Source of the DNA: Hydrogenovibrio sp. UBA650
GTDB taxonomy: Bacteria; Pseudomonadota; Gammaproteobacteria; Thiomicrospirales; Thiomicrospiraceae
DNA length: 5,606 bases
Direction: 5' to 3'
NCBI GenBank assembly: GCA_002299245.1
Contig: DBOI01000104.1
Span: 2,415-8,020, forward strand
Below, one piece after another: positions 1-5,598 of this stretch. Numbering within the stretch: position 1 is the first letter of the stretch; every line of letters starts with the position of its first letter. Both the position numbers and the translations under genes were made by a program. The notes below the pieces were generated by a model. The model did no database searches and was not told the DNA's origin. It saw nothing but the letters and a program-made list of their open reading frames with translations.

Positions 1-587
1 GCCTGGGATAAAAATTTGGTTAATTCGATATCGGCCTGACTTGGAGAGGGGTCACCTGATGGGTGATTGTGTGCCAGTATAACCGCTGCGGCATGATTTT
101 GAAGAGTTGCTGAGACGACTTCTCTAGCATGAACCTGTGCCTGATTTAATGTGCCTTCAAACAGCAGCTCAAATTTAATCAACTGATTTTGTTGGTCAAG
201 TAAGAGTAGCCCAAAACGTTCACGGTTAATATTACCCAATTCGAAATGTAAGAACTTGGCCACTGTTTCCGGTTGGGTAAAGGCCTGGCCTTTTTGCAGG
301 CCTGATTCAAAATAGCGTTTCGCCATCTCAAGTACAGCTCTCAATTGAGCATATTTAGCTTCTCCAAGCCCTTTAGCTTGGCAAAATTGCTTTTGGTTGG
401 CATTTAACAGGCCTGTTAAATCGCCAAATTCATCAATGAGGTCCTGGGCAAGATCAACCGCCGACTTTCCTTTAACCCCAACACGAAGAAAAATTGCTAG
501 TAATTCAGCATCACTTAGGTGCTGCTCTCCAAAATTGAGTAGCTTTTCACGCGGCCTGTCATTTTCGTGCCAGTCTGTTATTGCCAT
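1..587 (-). CDS. radC: RadC family JAMM/MPN-domain protein, C-terminus cut by window edge
   Basis: The reverse strand reads openly from an ATG at 587 to the left edge, giving 195 full codons. RadC proteins are usually near 220-230 residues, so the last few dozen are missing. The N-terminal helical part carries RPREKLL (about residues 11-17) and LSDAELLAIFLRVG, as in UPF0758/RadC proteins. The JAMM zinc-metalloprotease motif follows: H173-N-H175-PSGDPSPSQA-D186, matching H-x-H-x10-D, so the metal site is intact. A GGGTGA lies three bases before the ATG and supports this start. The gene is divergent from the thioesterase-coaBC pair; radC next to coaBC is common in gammaproteobacteria. The name is historical: the radC102 repair phenotype of E. 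coli was later traced to recG, and no biochemical role is firmly established. A DNA-linked or peptidase role is therefore inference. Family assignment is very secure. Confidence 0.95.
   Translation of the reverse strand, partial: MAITDWHENDRPREKLLNFGEQHLSDAELLAIFLRVGVKGKSAVDLAQDLIDEFGDLTGLLNANQKQFCQAKGLGEAKYAQLRAVLEMAKRYFESGLQKGQAFTQPETVAKFLHFELGNINRERFGLLLLDQQNQLIKFELLFEGTLNQAQVHAREVVSATLQNHAAAVILAHNHPSGDPSPSQADIELTKFLSQ
297..304. repeat. CAGGCCTG octamer, copy 1
   Basis: This palindromic octamer lies in radC, read as part of TCA GGC CTG CAA (S-G-L-Q). A further GGCCTG is only 15 bases away at 282-287. Confidence 0.8.
402..421. repeat. Perfect 20-bp palindrome inside radC, centred on CAGGCCTG
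   Basis: The half-site ATTTAACAGG is followed immediately by its exact reverse complement, with no spacer. The next bases outward (c401, c422) do not pair. It lies within the DLTGLLNA part of RadC. A perfect 20-bp palindrome is expected by chance in well under one percent of windows this size. It contains one of four CAGGCCTG octamers. Confidence 0.9.
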
Positions 588-684
588 ATTTCACCCAGAT
601 TAATAATTTTAATTTTGTTAACATTTGCTAACTGTTAAGTTAAATACAGATAACTATATTAAGTAATAAGGCGTATTTTGGCAA
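588..684. promoter_or_regulatory. Divergent AT-rich promoter region between radC and the thioesterase-coaBC pair
   Basis: This 97-base spacer separates two divergent starts, so promoters for both directions should lie in it. For the plus strand, TATATT at 655-660 is a plausible -10 box with only a weak -35 (CTGTTA, 632-637) 17 bases upstream. A perfect hexamer inverted repeat, TTAACA (618-623) and TGTTAA (633-638) with nine bases between, sits where a regulator could bind; in such AT-rich DNA it may be chance. On the minus strand no strong sigma70 promoter stands out, although the DNA before radC is very AT-rich. The individual boxes are guesses; only the location is well supported. Confidence 0.45.
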
Positions 685-1077
685 ATGTTTAGAATTGATT
701 TAAAAGTTCGTGATTACGAGTGTGATATTCAGGGGGTGGTCAATAATGCGGTTTATCAAAACTATCTGGAACATGCTCGTCATGAATTTCTGCTCACCAA
801 TAATATCGATTTTGCGGCCTTGACCAACGCGGGCATTCACTTGATGTTGATTCGTGCCGAATTAGATTTTAAAGATTCACTAAAACCGGGTAATCAATTT
901 TATATTACAGTTGAACTAGAAAAACAGTCTCGTATTAAGTATGCCTTTGTTCAAAATATCTACCGAGCTGATGATGACAAACTGATGGTGCAAGCCAGAG
1001 CGATTGGCGTTGCTCTCAATGAAAAGGGGCGGCCAACTGCTTTTGAGCCTCTCGACTTAATGAGCGAGACGGATTAA
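685..1077 (+). CDS. Hotdog-fold acyl-CoA thioesterase (4HBT / YbgC / FadM-like)
   Basis: This 130-residue cytoplasmic protein has the length of single-hotdog thioesterases. Its N-terminus carries the family signature: VRDYECDIQGVVNNAVYQN (residues 8-26), then YLEHARHEFL. D14 matches the catalytic aspartate of Pseudomonas 4-hydroxybenzoyl-CoA thioesterase and YbgC, and G17-V-V-N-N the acyl-thioester-binding turn before the long hot-dog helix. The expected activity is hydrolysis of an acyl-CoA to free acid and CoA; chain length and physiological substrate cannot be read from the sequence. The start follows a weak AAGG at 668-671, 13 bases upstream, so initiation signals are poor, but no better in-frame start is apparent and the conserved motif begins soon after. 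Its TAA overlaps the coaBC ATG by one base, implying one operon with coenzyme A synthesis. Family secure, specificity unknown. Confidence 0.85.
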   Translation: MFRIDLKVRDYECDIQGVVNNAVYQNYLEHARHEFLLTNNIDFAALTNAGIHLMLIRAELDFKDSLKPGNQFYITVELEKQSRIKYAFVQNIYRADDDKLMVQARAIGVALNEKGRPTAFEPLDLMSETD

Positions 1078-2288
1078 TGAAAATACTGCTTGGGGTAACA
1101 GGCGGCATTGCGGTCTACAAGTCTTTAGAATTGACGCGCTTGTACATAAAGGCTGGTCATGAAGTTCAGGTGGTGATGACTGCTGGTGCTAAAGAATTTA
1201 TTCAACCGCTCTCTTTTCAGGCGCTTTCTGGCAGGCCTGTTCGTGACTCACTGTTTGATAATGAACAAGAAGCAGGTATGGGACATATTGAACTTGCGCG
1301 TTGGGCGGATGTCATTGTGATCGCGCCAGCTTCGGCTGAAACATTGGCTAAATTCCGCATCGGCCGAGCAGATGATCTGTTAACCACTCTGATTTTGGCA
1401 ACCGATAGGCCGATTATTGTGGCGCCGGCCATGAATCGTTTGATGTGGAGCAATGAAGCGACTCAAGAAAACGTAGCTCTACTTAAACAGCGCGGCTGGC
1501 AAGTGTTAAATCCCGGTTCCGGTGAGCAGGCTTGTGGAGAAGTCGGAGAAGGCCGAATGCCGGAACCGGCAGAGGTTTTTAATACAACGATCCTTTTGCA
1601 AAAAAGTCTTGCGGCGACAAAGCAAAAGTTGTCAGACATGAAAGCCTTCTGGAGCGGAAAATCGGTTCTGATCACTGCCGGACCAACCTATGAGAATATT
1701 GATCCGGTTCGTTATATTGGTAATCGCAGCTCCGGAAAAATGGGCTTTGCGATTGCAGAAATAGCAGCCCAGGCAGGTGCCTGTGTCACGCTGATTTCAG
1801 GGCCTGTTAATTTACAATCTGCGGATCAAATTAAACGCATTGATGTGCGTTCTGCTCAACAGATGTTCGATCAGGTTCAGGGTCTTTATGCTAATTGTGA
1901 TGTGTTTATTAGTGCTGCTGCGGTATCGGATTATCGAGTTGAAAACCAGTCAGAACAGAAAATAAAGAAGCAGGTTGGTGTTGATGATCTGAATTTGAAG
2001 TTGGTAAAGAATCCGGATATTGTCGCCTGGGTCGCAGAACAAAATGACAGGCCTTATACCGTCGGTTTTGCCGCGGAAACTCAGAATGTGATTGAGTATG
2101 CCAAGGACAAGTTAGAGCGAAAAAATCTGGATCTGATTTGCGCTAATCAGGTGGGTGATAATTTCGGTTTTGAAGCTAATGATAATAGCCTGACTTTTAT
2201 TACCCAAACTCAGCAGCTCGAAAACCCAACCTCTTCAAAAACTGAGCAGGCACTTGCATTACTGAGTTTTATTGCCAATCAGAAATAG
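1077..2288 (+). CDS. coaBC: Bifunctional phosphopantothenoylcysteine decarboxylase / phosphopantothenate-cysteine ligase
   Basis: CoaBC (formerly Dfp) joins cysteine to 4'-phosphopantothenate using CTP (CoaB) and then decarboxylates the product with FMN (CoaC), giving 4'-phosphopantetheine for coenzyme A. The CoaC half (about 1-185) shows the flavin-binding start LLGVTGGIAVYKS, catalytic H70 in GHIELARWAD, PAMN (117-120) and the flexible-lid cysteine C153 in ACGEVGEGRM. The CoaB half (about 192-403) shows ITAGPTYENIDPVRYIGNRS (199-218), then SGK, AAVSDYR (281-287), a KIKK lysine cluster (295-298) aligning with the active-site lysine region, KNPDI (311-315) and FAAET (331-335). At 403 residues the length is normal and both active sites look complete. 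The start is one base inside the thioesterase stop (TAATG), with GACGGA just upstream, suggesting translational coupling. The N-terminus is short but begins just before the flavodoxin-like strand, so the start is credible. The usual downstream neighbour dut is absent. Confidence 0.97.
   Translation: MKILLGVTGGIAVYKSLELTRLYIKAGHEVQVVMTAGAKEFIQPLSFQALSGRPVRDSLFDNEQEAGMGHIELARWADVIVIAPASAETLAKFRIGRADDLLTTLILATDRPIIVAPAMNRLMWSNEATQENVALLKQRGWQVLNPGSGEQACGEVGEGRMPEPAEVFNTTILLQKSLAATKQKLSDMKAFWSGKSVLITAGPTYENIDPVRYIGNRSSGKMGFAIAEIAAQAGACVTLISGPVNLQSADQIKRIDVRSAQQMFDQVQGLYANCDVFISAAAVSDYRVENQSEQKIKKQVGVDDLNLKLVKNPDIVAWVAEQNDRPYTVGFAAETQNVIEYAKDKLERKNLDLICANQVGDNFGFEANDNSLTFITQTQQLENPTSSKTEQALALLSFIANQK
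1232..1239. repeat. CAGGCCTG octamer, copy 3
   Basis: This octamer lies in coaBC, read as GGC AGG CCT GTT (G-R-P-V). The codon phase differs from the radC copies, so a shared peptide motif does not explain it. Confidence 0.8.
1513..1569. repeat. 10-bp inverted repeat within coaBC
   Basis: CCGGTTCCGG at 1513-1522 is the exact reverse complement of CCGGAACCGG at 1560-1569, with 37 bases between. The right arm also folds on itself as TGCCGG-AA-CCGGCA. The loop encodes the CoaC lid cysteine region. A messenger hairpin is possible, but no function is indicated. Confidence 0.5.
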
Positions 2289-2305
2289 CTTGTTAGTGGT
2301 CAATT

Positions 2306-2941
2306 CTATTCTTCTTCCATCCAACCGGAATCATGGTGGACTTCAAAAGTCGCTTGGTTAATGCTGTAGCCGGCATTCCCAATGCTAGTCTCAGCTTTAT
2401 CAAGGCTTAATTTACCAGTAATCATAAATGGATAATCAACCTGACCGAGCGGAATGCCAACGCCTTTTTGGGGGTTGACCATAATGGTTTGATTGATCGG
2501 TGGTGGCGGTACATGAATACAGGCACCGAAATAGGGAACCAGAAGGAATTTGATAATTTTTTTATCTTTAGTATTTAAAGGTGCAATAAACCCGGGGAGT
2601 TTGATCCACTTGCCATCCCATTTGGGGTTGGAGGGGATGTTATCAAGTTCGGCCTGAATCTTCTGTATGATTGCGAGTCCCTCGGGACTGCCATCAGGCA
2701 GAGTTTGTAATCTCTCGATATCTTTTTCATATTTTTTTACAAGATCGTCATGGCTGTAGCCATCTGGGATAAGGTCTCCCCAGTTCAATTCAAAAGGCTG
2801 TGACTTAGAACCGTCCTGTTTGGTTTTAGCATTTTCGCTGGCGGTACTGTTAAATGAAATAAATATAAGAATTACAGACAATAGCAGAGCAGCATAAGGT
2901 GCTTTGCTGGCATTGGTTTTTGATAGGCGAAGTTTGTTCAT
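2306..2941 (-). CDS. DUF3299 family secreted protein, last gene of the Zrg-like operon
   Basis: Starting at the ATG at 2941, this is a 211-residue protein. It begins with a signal peptide or anchor: K/R-containing N-terminus, hydrophobic segment about residues 15-30, small residues STAS after it. The mature part holds the DUF3299 signature: ELNWGDLIP (51-59), WIKLPGFIAPL (112-122) and FLLVPYFGACIHVPPPPINQ (132-151). C141 and H143, with H202-H203 near the end, are possible metal ligands. It lies 23 bases after the permease stop, so it is probably co-transcribed. The function of the family is not established; context suggests a periplasmic partner of the ABC system and the His-rich protein. The frame stays open upstream to an ATG at 3016, inside the permease gene, which would add 25 charged residues before the signal sequence. 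I prefer 2941 because it gives a normal signal peptide, although no good ribosome binding site precedes it. Family secure, role inferred. Confidence 0.85.
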   Translation of the reverse strand: MNKLRLSKTNASKAPYAALLLSVILIFISFNSTASENAKTKQDGSKSQPFELNWGDLIPDGYSHDDLVKKYEKDIERLQTLPDGSPEGLAIIQKIQAELDNIPSNPKWDGKWIKLPGFIAPLNTKDKKIIKFLLVPYFGACIHVPPPPINQTIMVNPQKGVGIPLGQVDYPFMITGKLSLDKAETSIGNAGYSINQATFEVHHDSGWMEEE

Positions 2942-2964
2942 GGTCGCTAAATTTAGTTTTTTGC

Positions 2965-4227
2965 TTAGTTTTTTACGGTCAGTCCGTCCGCCAGAGATTG
3001 TCTGTAAGCCAACCATCCGGGTAATAAACTTAATAATAACGCTAAACCAAAGGCTGCGGCTAATAATAGTAACTGCTGACTATCTAGCAGACCGATACTC
3101 AAATGCAGGCCGTAATGGTCGGCGATTAATGGCAGGCCGATAGTAAGCACAATATATAGCCCTAAAACTCCGATGACAATCGCGCTGCCCATTATCATTG
3201 CTGCTTCAATGGCAAACAACTTGATAATGTCCCAGCTATGCATGCCTATAGCTCTAAGTACGGCAATTTCACGACGACGTTCATTTAAGGTACTTAGCAG
3301 AGTGATCAACATGCCAATTAAACCGCTGATCAATACCATGGAGGCGATAGCGAGGAGGACTTTTTCAAAGATACCAATTGTTTGCCAGAGCTCTGCAAGG
3401 GTCGCTCCTGGCAGAATTGCAAGCAATGGTTCGGAACGCCATTGGTTTAACATGCGTTGAACTTTGAAAGTATAGATCGGTTTTTTCAGGCCGACCATCA
3501 TGGCGGTAATCTCTTTAGGTTGCAGTTTGAGTTTGCGCGCCTGTTGAGCTGTAATTTTAAGTGGCGAACGCATGCCGCTTTTCCAGTCGATATGAATCGC
3601 TTCAATCGCTTCCAACGAAACCTGAATGCTATTGTCGATTGGGGTTCCGGTCGGTTTGAGGATGCCGCTAATAACAAAAGGTTTGTCATTGTGTTTAGGG
3701 TTACCAAAGGCATTGGTACCATGAGCCAGAACAATTTTGTCGCCGAGCTTATAGTTTAGTTTTTTGGCGACATTGGCGCCAATGACCGCATCGTAGAGAT
3801 CGGAAAATAACATGCCTTCTGAAAACTCTAGAGCTTGAGAGTCACCATATCTGTAGTGTTTAAAAAAGCTCTGCTCAGTACCAATAACTCGATATCCCTT
3901 GTGAGAATCACCCAACGAGAGTGGAATAACCCATTCAATTTCAGGAAGTTTTGCAATCTTCTCATAGCTCTGATAACTCATATTGTTGGTGGCGTTACCA
4001 ATATGAAAAACACTGTACAGCAATAAATTAACAGGCCCGCTGCGCGCACCGACGATCAGATTGGTTTCAGAGATGGTATTAAGAAAACTCTGTTTACTCT
4101 GTTTACGAATCGTATCAACCGTTAATAGCAAAATAATACTCAGTGCGATTGAGAGTATCGCTAATAGTACATTGCCTCTGCGATTGTAAGCACTCTTTAG
4201 CGCTAGGCTGATTAAGTTAGTTTTCAT
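2965..4227 (-). CDS. FtsX/MacB-type ABC transporter permease
   Basis: This 420-residue inner-membrane protein has the MacB/LolCE/FtsX layout: one membrane helix near the N-terminus (about 20-38), a large periplasmic domain (about 40-280), then three helices (about 286-313, 337-363, 383-403). After helix 2 comes NERRREIAVLRAIGMHSWDI (315-334), the coupling-helix region that meets the ATPase. The periplasmic part contains GDSHKGYRVIGTE (106-118), which I recall as typical of permeases found beside ZrgA/DUF3299 genes. With only one permease gene here, a homodimer is likely. Transporters of this superfamily couple ATP hydrolysis to periplasmic conformational change rather than moving substrate through the membrane, so direct zinc import by this pair would be unusual. 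The ATG overlaps the ATPase stop by four bases (ATGA), a classic coupled junction. Fold and family secure, substrate inferred from neighbours. Confidence 0.9.
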   Translation of the reverse strand: MKTNLISLALKSAYNRRGNVLLAILSIALSIILLLTVDTIRKQSKQSFLNTISETNLIVGARSGPVNLLLYSVFHIGNATNNMSYQSYEKIAKLPEIEWVIPLSLGDSHKGYRVIGTEQSFFKHYRYGDSQALEFSEGMLFSDLYDAVIGANVAKKLNYKLGDKIVLAHGTNAFGNPKHNDKPFVISGILKPTGTPIDNSIQVSLEAIEAIHIDWKSGMRSPLKITAQQARKLKLQPKEITAMMVGLKKPIYTFKVQRMLNQWRSEPLLAILPGATLAELWQTIGIFEKVLLAIASMVLISGLIGMLITLLSTLNERRREIAVLRAIGMHSWDIIKLFAIEAAMIMGSAIVIGVLGLYIVLTIGLPLIADHYGLHLSIGLLDSQQLLLLAAAFGLALLLSLLPGWLAYRQSLADGLTVKN

Positions 4228-4940
4228 ACGTCACTCTTGCCTCTAGCCCGGTTGATATCGGCTAACTCAATCTGGCGAGAGAAGTGGGTTTTTAAACTCT
4301 GGTCGTGGCTGACAAATATAATTGTTGTCTCGGCGGTTTCAGCAGCACTGAAGAGCTCTTCAATAAATCGATCTCGGCTATCACTATCAAGCGCTGAAGT
4401 CGGTTCATCGGCGATCAGAATTTCAGGCCTGCCAATTAGTGCCCGAGCTACAGCAACACGTTGTTGTTGCCCAATACTTAGTTGATTTGCTGTTTTGTTA
4501 GCAAGGGTTTGATCCAAACCTAGGCTTGCAAGTAGTTCGGTTGTTCTATTTTTGATGTCGCCAAAACTCTGCTCTTTTTCTACGCGTCTTTTGGAGATAT
4601 TTAGAGCCAGCTCGATATTTTCGATAGCTGTCAGATAGGGAAGCAGGTTGAACTGTTGGAAAATGATACCGAGATGATCGGCTCTAAAACGATCTTTTTG
4701 ACTGCTGGAAAGTGAGTTTATATTGGTTCCAAGTAACTCAATGTCTCCTGATTGTGGAGAAAGTACGCCTGTTAAAAGATTCAACAGTGTGCTTTTGCCA
4801 CTGCCGCTGGCACCCTGAATGAAAAGGTGTTCACCTATGCCAACATGAAATTGCTCAATCTGTAGAATGTCCTGGTGTTGTTGCGGCCAGCGAAACTTCA
4901 GGTTGTTGATATTGATTGCGTGCGCGGATTCCGTTTGCAT
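4224..4940 (-). CDS. ABC transporter ATPase, LolD/MacB/FtsE-like
   Basis: This 238-residue cytoplasmic nucleotide-binding protein powers the adjacent permease. All motifs are intact: Walker A GASGSGKST (43-51), Q-loop Q95 in IIFQQFNLLP, signature LSIGQ (154-158), Walker B ILIADEP with catalytic E179, D-loop SALD (182-185) and switch histidine H212 in FVSHDQ. The FQQFNLLP and ADEPTSALD wording and the overall length match ATPases that serve FtsX-like permeases. It starts 16 bases after the zrgA stop with no recognisable Shine-Dalgarno sequence, so translation may rely on coupling to zrgA. It ends by four-base overlap with the permease start. LolD is the nearest well-known relative, but the neighbours argue against lipoprotein release: there is no LolC/LolE pair, and a His-rich metal-binding protein precedes it. 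Confidence 0.92.
   Translation of the reverse strand: MQTESAHAININNLKFRWPQQHQDILQIEQFHVGIGEHLFIQGASGSGKSTLLNLLTGVLSPQSGDIELLGTNINSLSSSQKDRFRADHLGIIFQQFNLLPYLTAIENIELALNISKRRVEKEQSFGDIKNRTTELLASLGLDQTLANKTANQLSIGQQQRVAVARALIGRPEILIADEPTSALDSDSRDRFIEELFSAAETAETTIIFVSHDQSLKTHFSRQIELADINRARGKSDV
4424..4431. repeat. CAGGCCTG octamer, copy 4
   Basis: This octamer lies in the ABC ATPase gene, read on the minus strand as GGC AGG CCT GAA (G-R-P-E) just before Walker B. It again uses the AGG codon before proline. Confidence 0.8.
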
Positions 4941-4956
4941 CGTGACAACAACGAGT

Positions 4957-5586
4957 TTATTTTAGCGATAACTTGGTTTTCTCACGATCTAAACTGATCG
5001 CGTTTTGTTGACCTCCACCAATCCACTGCACTCTTAAAGTTTGCAGGTTTTTCCATGCTGAAAACAGCGCACTGCTATCGAGAGTTTTCAAGTTGTCTGG
5101 AGCTTCACAATAGAGTTCATATTCGAAGCGAATATCTTTATGACCTTTGTGGTTGTCATCATGTTTGTGCTGATGATCATGGTGGTCATGGCTATGAGTT
5201 TCAGTATCAAAAGGTTGTTCTGAGATGATATTGAGAACTTTACATTTAGCTTCAGGGTTGAAACTAACCAGGTCGCCATTGCGGATATTTTTAAGTTGTA
5301 ACTTAACCGCTTGTTTCTGTTCAGCCAGTTTTGGCTTGTGCTCAAAACCAAGTAGATTGTATAGCGGACTGTTTACGGCAAGCAGAATGTTTTGTTTGTC
5401 GATGACAAACTCCATTTGCGCAACACCGTGTTCATGTGCTTTTTGCTCATGATTATGTGAACCGTGTGAGTGTTTATCGTGATCATGGTGCGAACCGTGG
5501 CCGTGACCATGAGCAAAAGCGCTATTTGTAAATACAGTTAATCCGGCAAGAACCAGTGTCTGAATTGTATAGGTAAGGGTGTTCAA
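4957..5586 (-). CDS. zrgA: ZrgA/DUF2796 family histidine-rich periplasmic zinc-binding protein
   Basis: This 209-residue protein begins with a signal peptide ending AFA (23-25), so the mature form starts directly with HGHGHGSHH. Residues 26-53 hold 12 histidines, and a second cluster at 131-149 holds nine, both mixed with Asp/Glu. Between them is the conserved body (VAQMEFVIDKQNILLAVNSP, about 55-74, and YNLLGFEHKP), with C115 and C160 as a possible disulfide. The C-terminal WIGGGQQNAISL resembles other DUF2796 members. V. cholerae ZrgA, the described member I recall, is periplasmic and supports growth under zinc limitation, so zinc capture or delivery is the likely job; Ni, Co or Cu cannot be excluded. 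The start codon is TTG, supported by GGAGA seven bases upstream. The frame is open to the window edge, so an earlier start is not formally excluded. The peptide n-region lacks Lys/Arg, which is unusual. It is the first gene seen in the four-gene operon. Confidence 0.87.
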   Translation of the reverse strand: MNTLTYTIQTLVLAGLTVFTNSAFAHGHGHGSHHDHDKHSHGSHNHEQKAHEHGVAQMEFVIDKQNILLAVNSPLYNLLGFEHKPKLAEQKQAVKLQLKNIRNGDLVSFNPEAKCKVLNIISEQPFDTETHSHDHHDHQHKHDDNHKGHKDIRFEYELYCEAPDNLKTLDSSALFSAWKNLQTLRVQWIGGGQQNAISLDREKTKLSLK

Positions 5587-5593
5587 AATATTT

Positions 5594-5598
5594 TCTCC
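5594..5598 (-). promoter_or_regulatory. Ribosome binding site that fixes the TTG start of zrgA
   Basis: GGAGA on the minus strand lies seven bases before the TTG at 5586-5584, close to ideal spacing. It is the best Shine-Dalgarno match in front of any gene here and decides in favour of the rare TTG start. The same bases overlap a five-codon out-of-frame reading frame, ATG at 5600 to TGA at 5583. Confidence 0.75.

Noticed and set aside
397..603. Plus-strand open frame of 68 codons opposite radC
   Set aside because: It lies wholly antisense to well-conserved RadC codons and its product has no recognisable domain; it is a shadow frame.
1217..1675. Two minus-strand open frames opposite coaBC
   Set aside because: They are antisense to conserved CoaC codons, with low-complexity Ser/Arg/Ala-rich products and no family resemblance.
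2947..2956. CTAAATTTAG palindrome just before the DUF3299 start
   Set aside because: A ten-base AT-rich palindrome is common by chance and is followed by no T-run or known operator sequence.
2942..3016. N-terminal extension of the DUF3299 protein to the ATG at 3016
   Set aside because: It would overlap the permease and put a highly charged 25-residue segment before the signal peptide; the ATG at 2941 gives a normal secreted-protein start.
2904..4026. Several short open frames within the permease gene
   Set aside because: All overlap the permease, whose topology and coupling helix are clear, and none has its own start context or domain.
2965..4940. Reading the ATPase and permease as LolD/LolE lipoprotein release
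   Set aside because: The sequences are related at the superfamily level, but there is a single permease and the neighbours are ZrgA and DUF3299, which do not accompany lol genes.
2965..4940. A classical ZnuBC-type zinc importer
   Set aside because: The permease has four helices and a large periplasmic domain instead of the multi-helix ZnuB fold, and the ATPase motifs match FtsE/LolD/MacB relatives.
5160..5200. Repeated CAT/GTG-rich DNA suggesting a tandem or CRISPR-like repeat
   Set aside because: It merely encodes the second His/Asp cluster of ZrgA; there are no regular units or spacers.
5088..5452. Open frames overlapping zrgA in other phases, including a Met/Thr/Asn-rich product
   Set aside because: These are frame-shifted readings of the histidine-codon repeats (CAT/CAC/GAT), a composition artefact.
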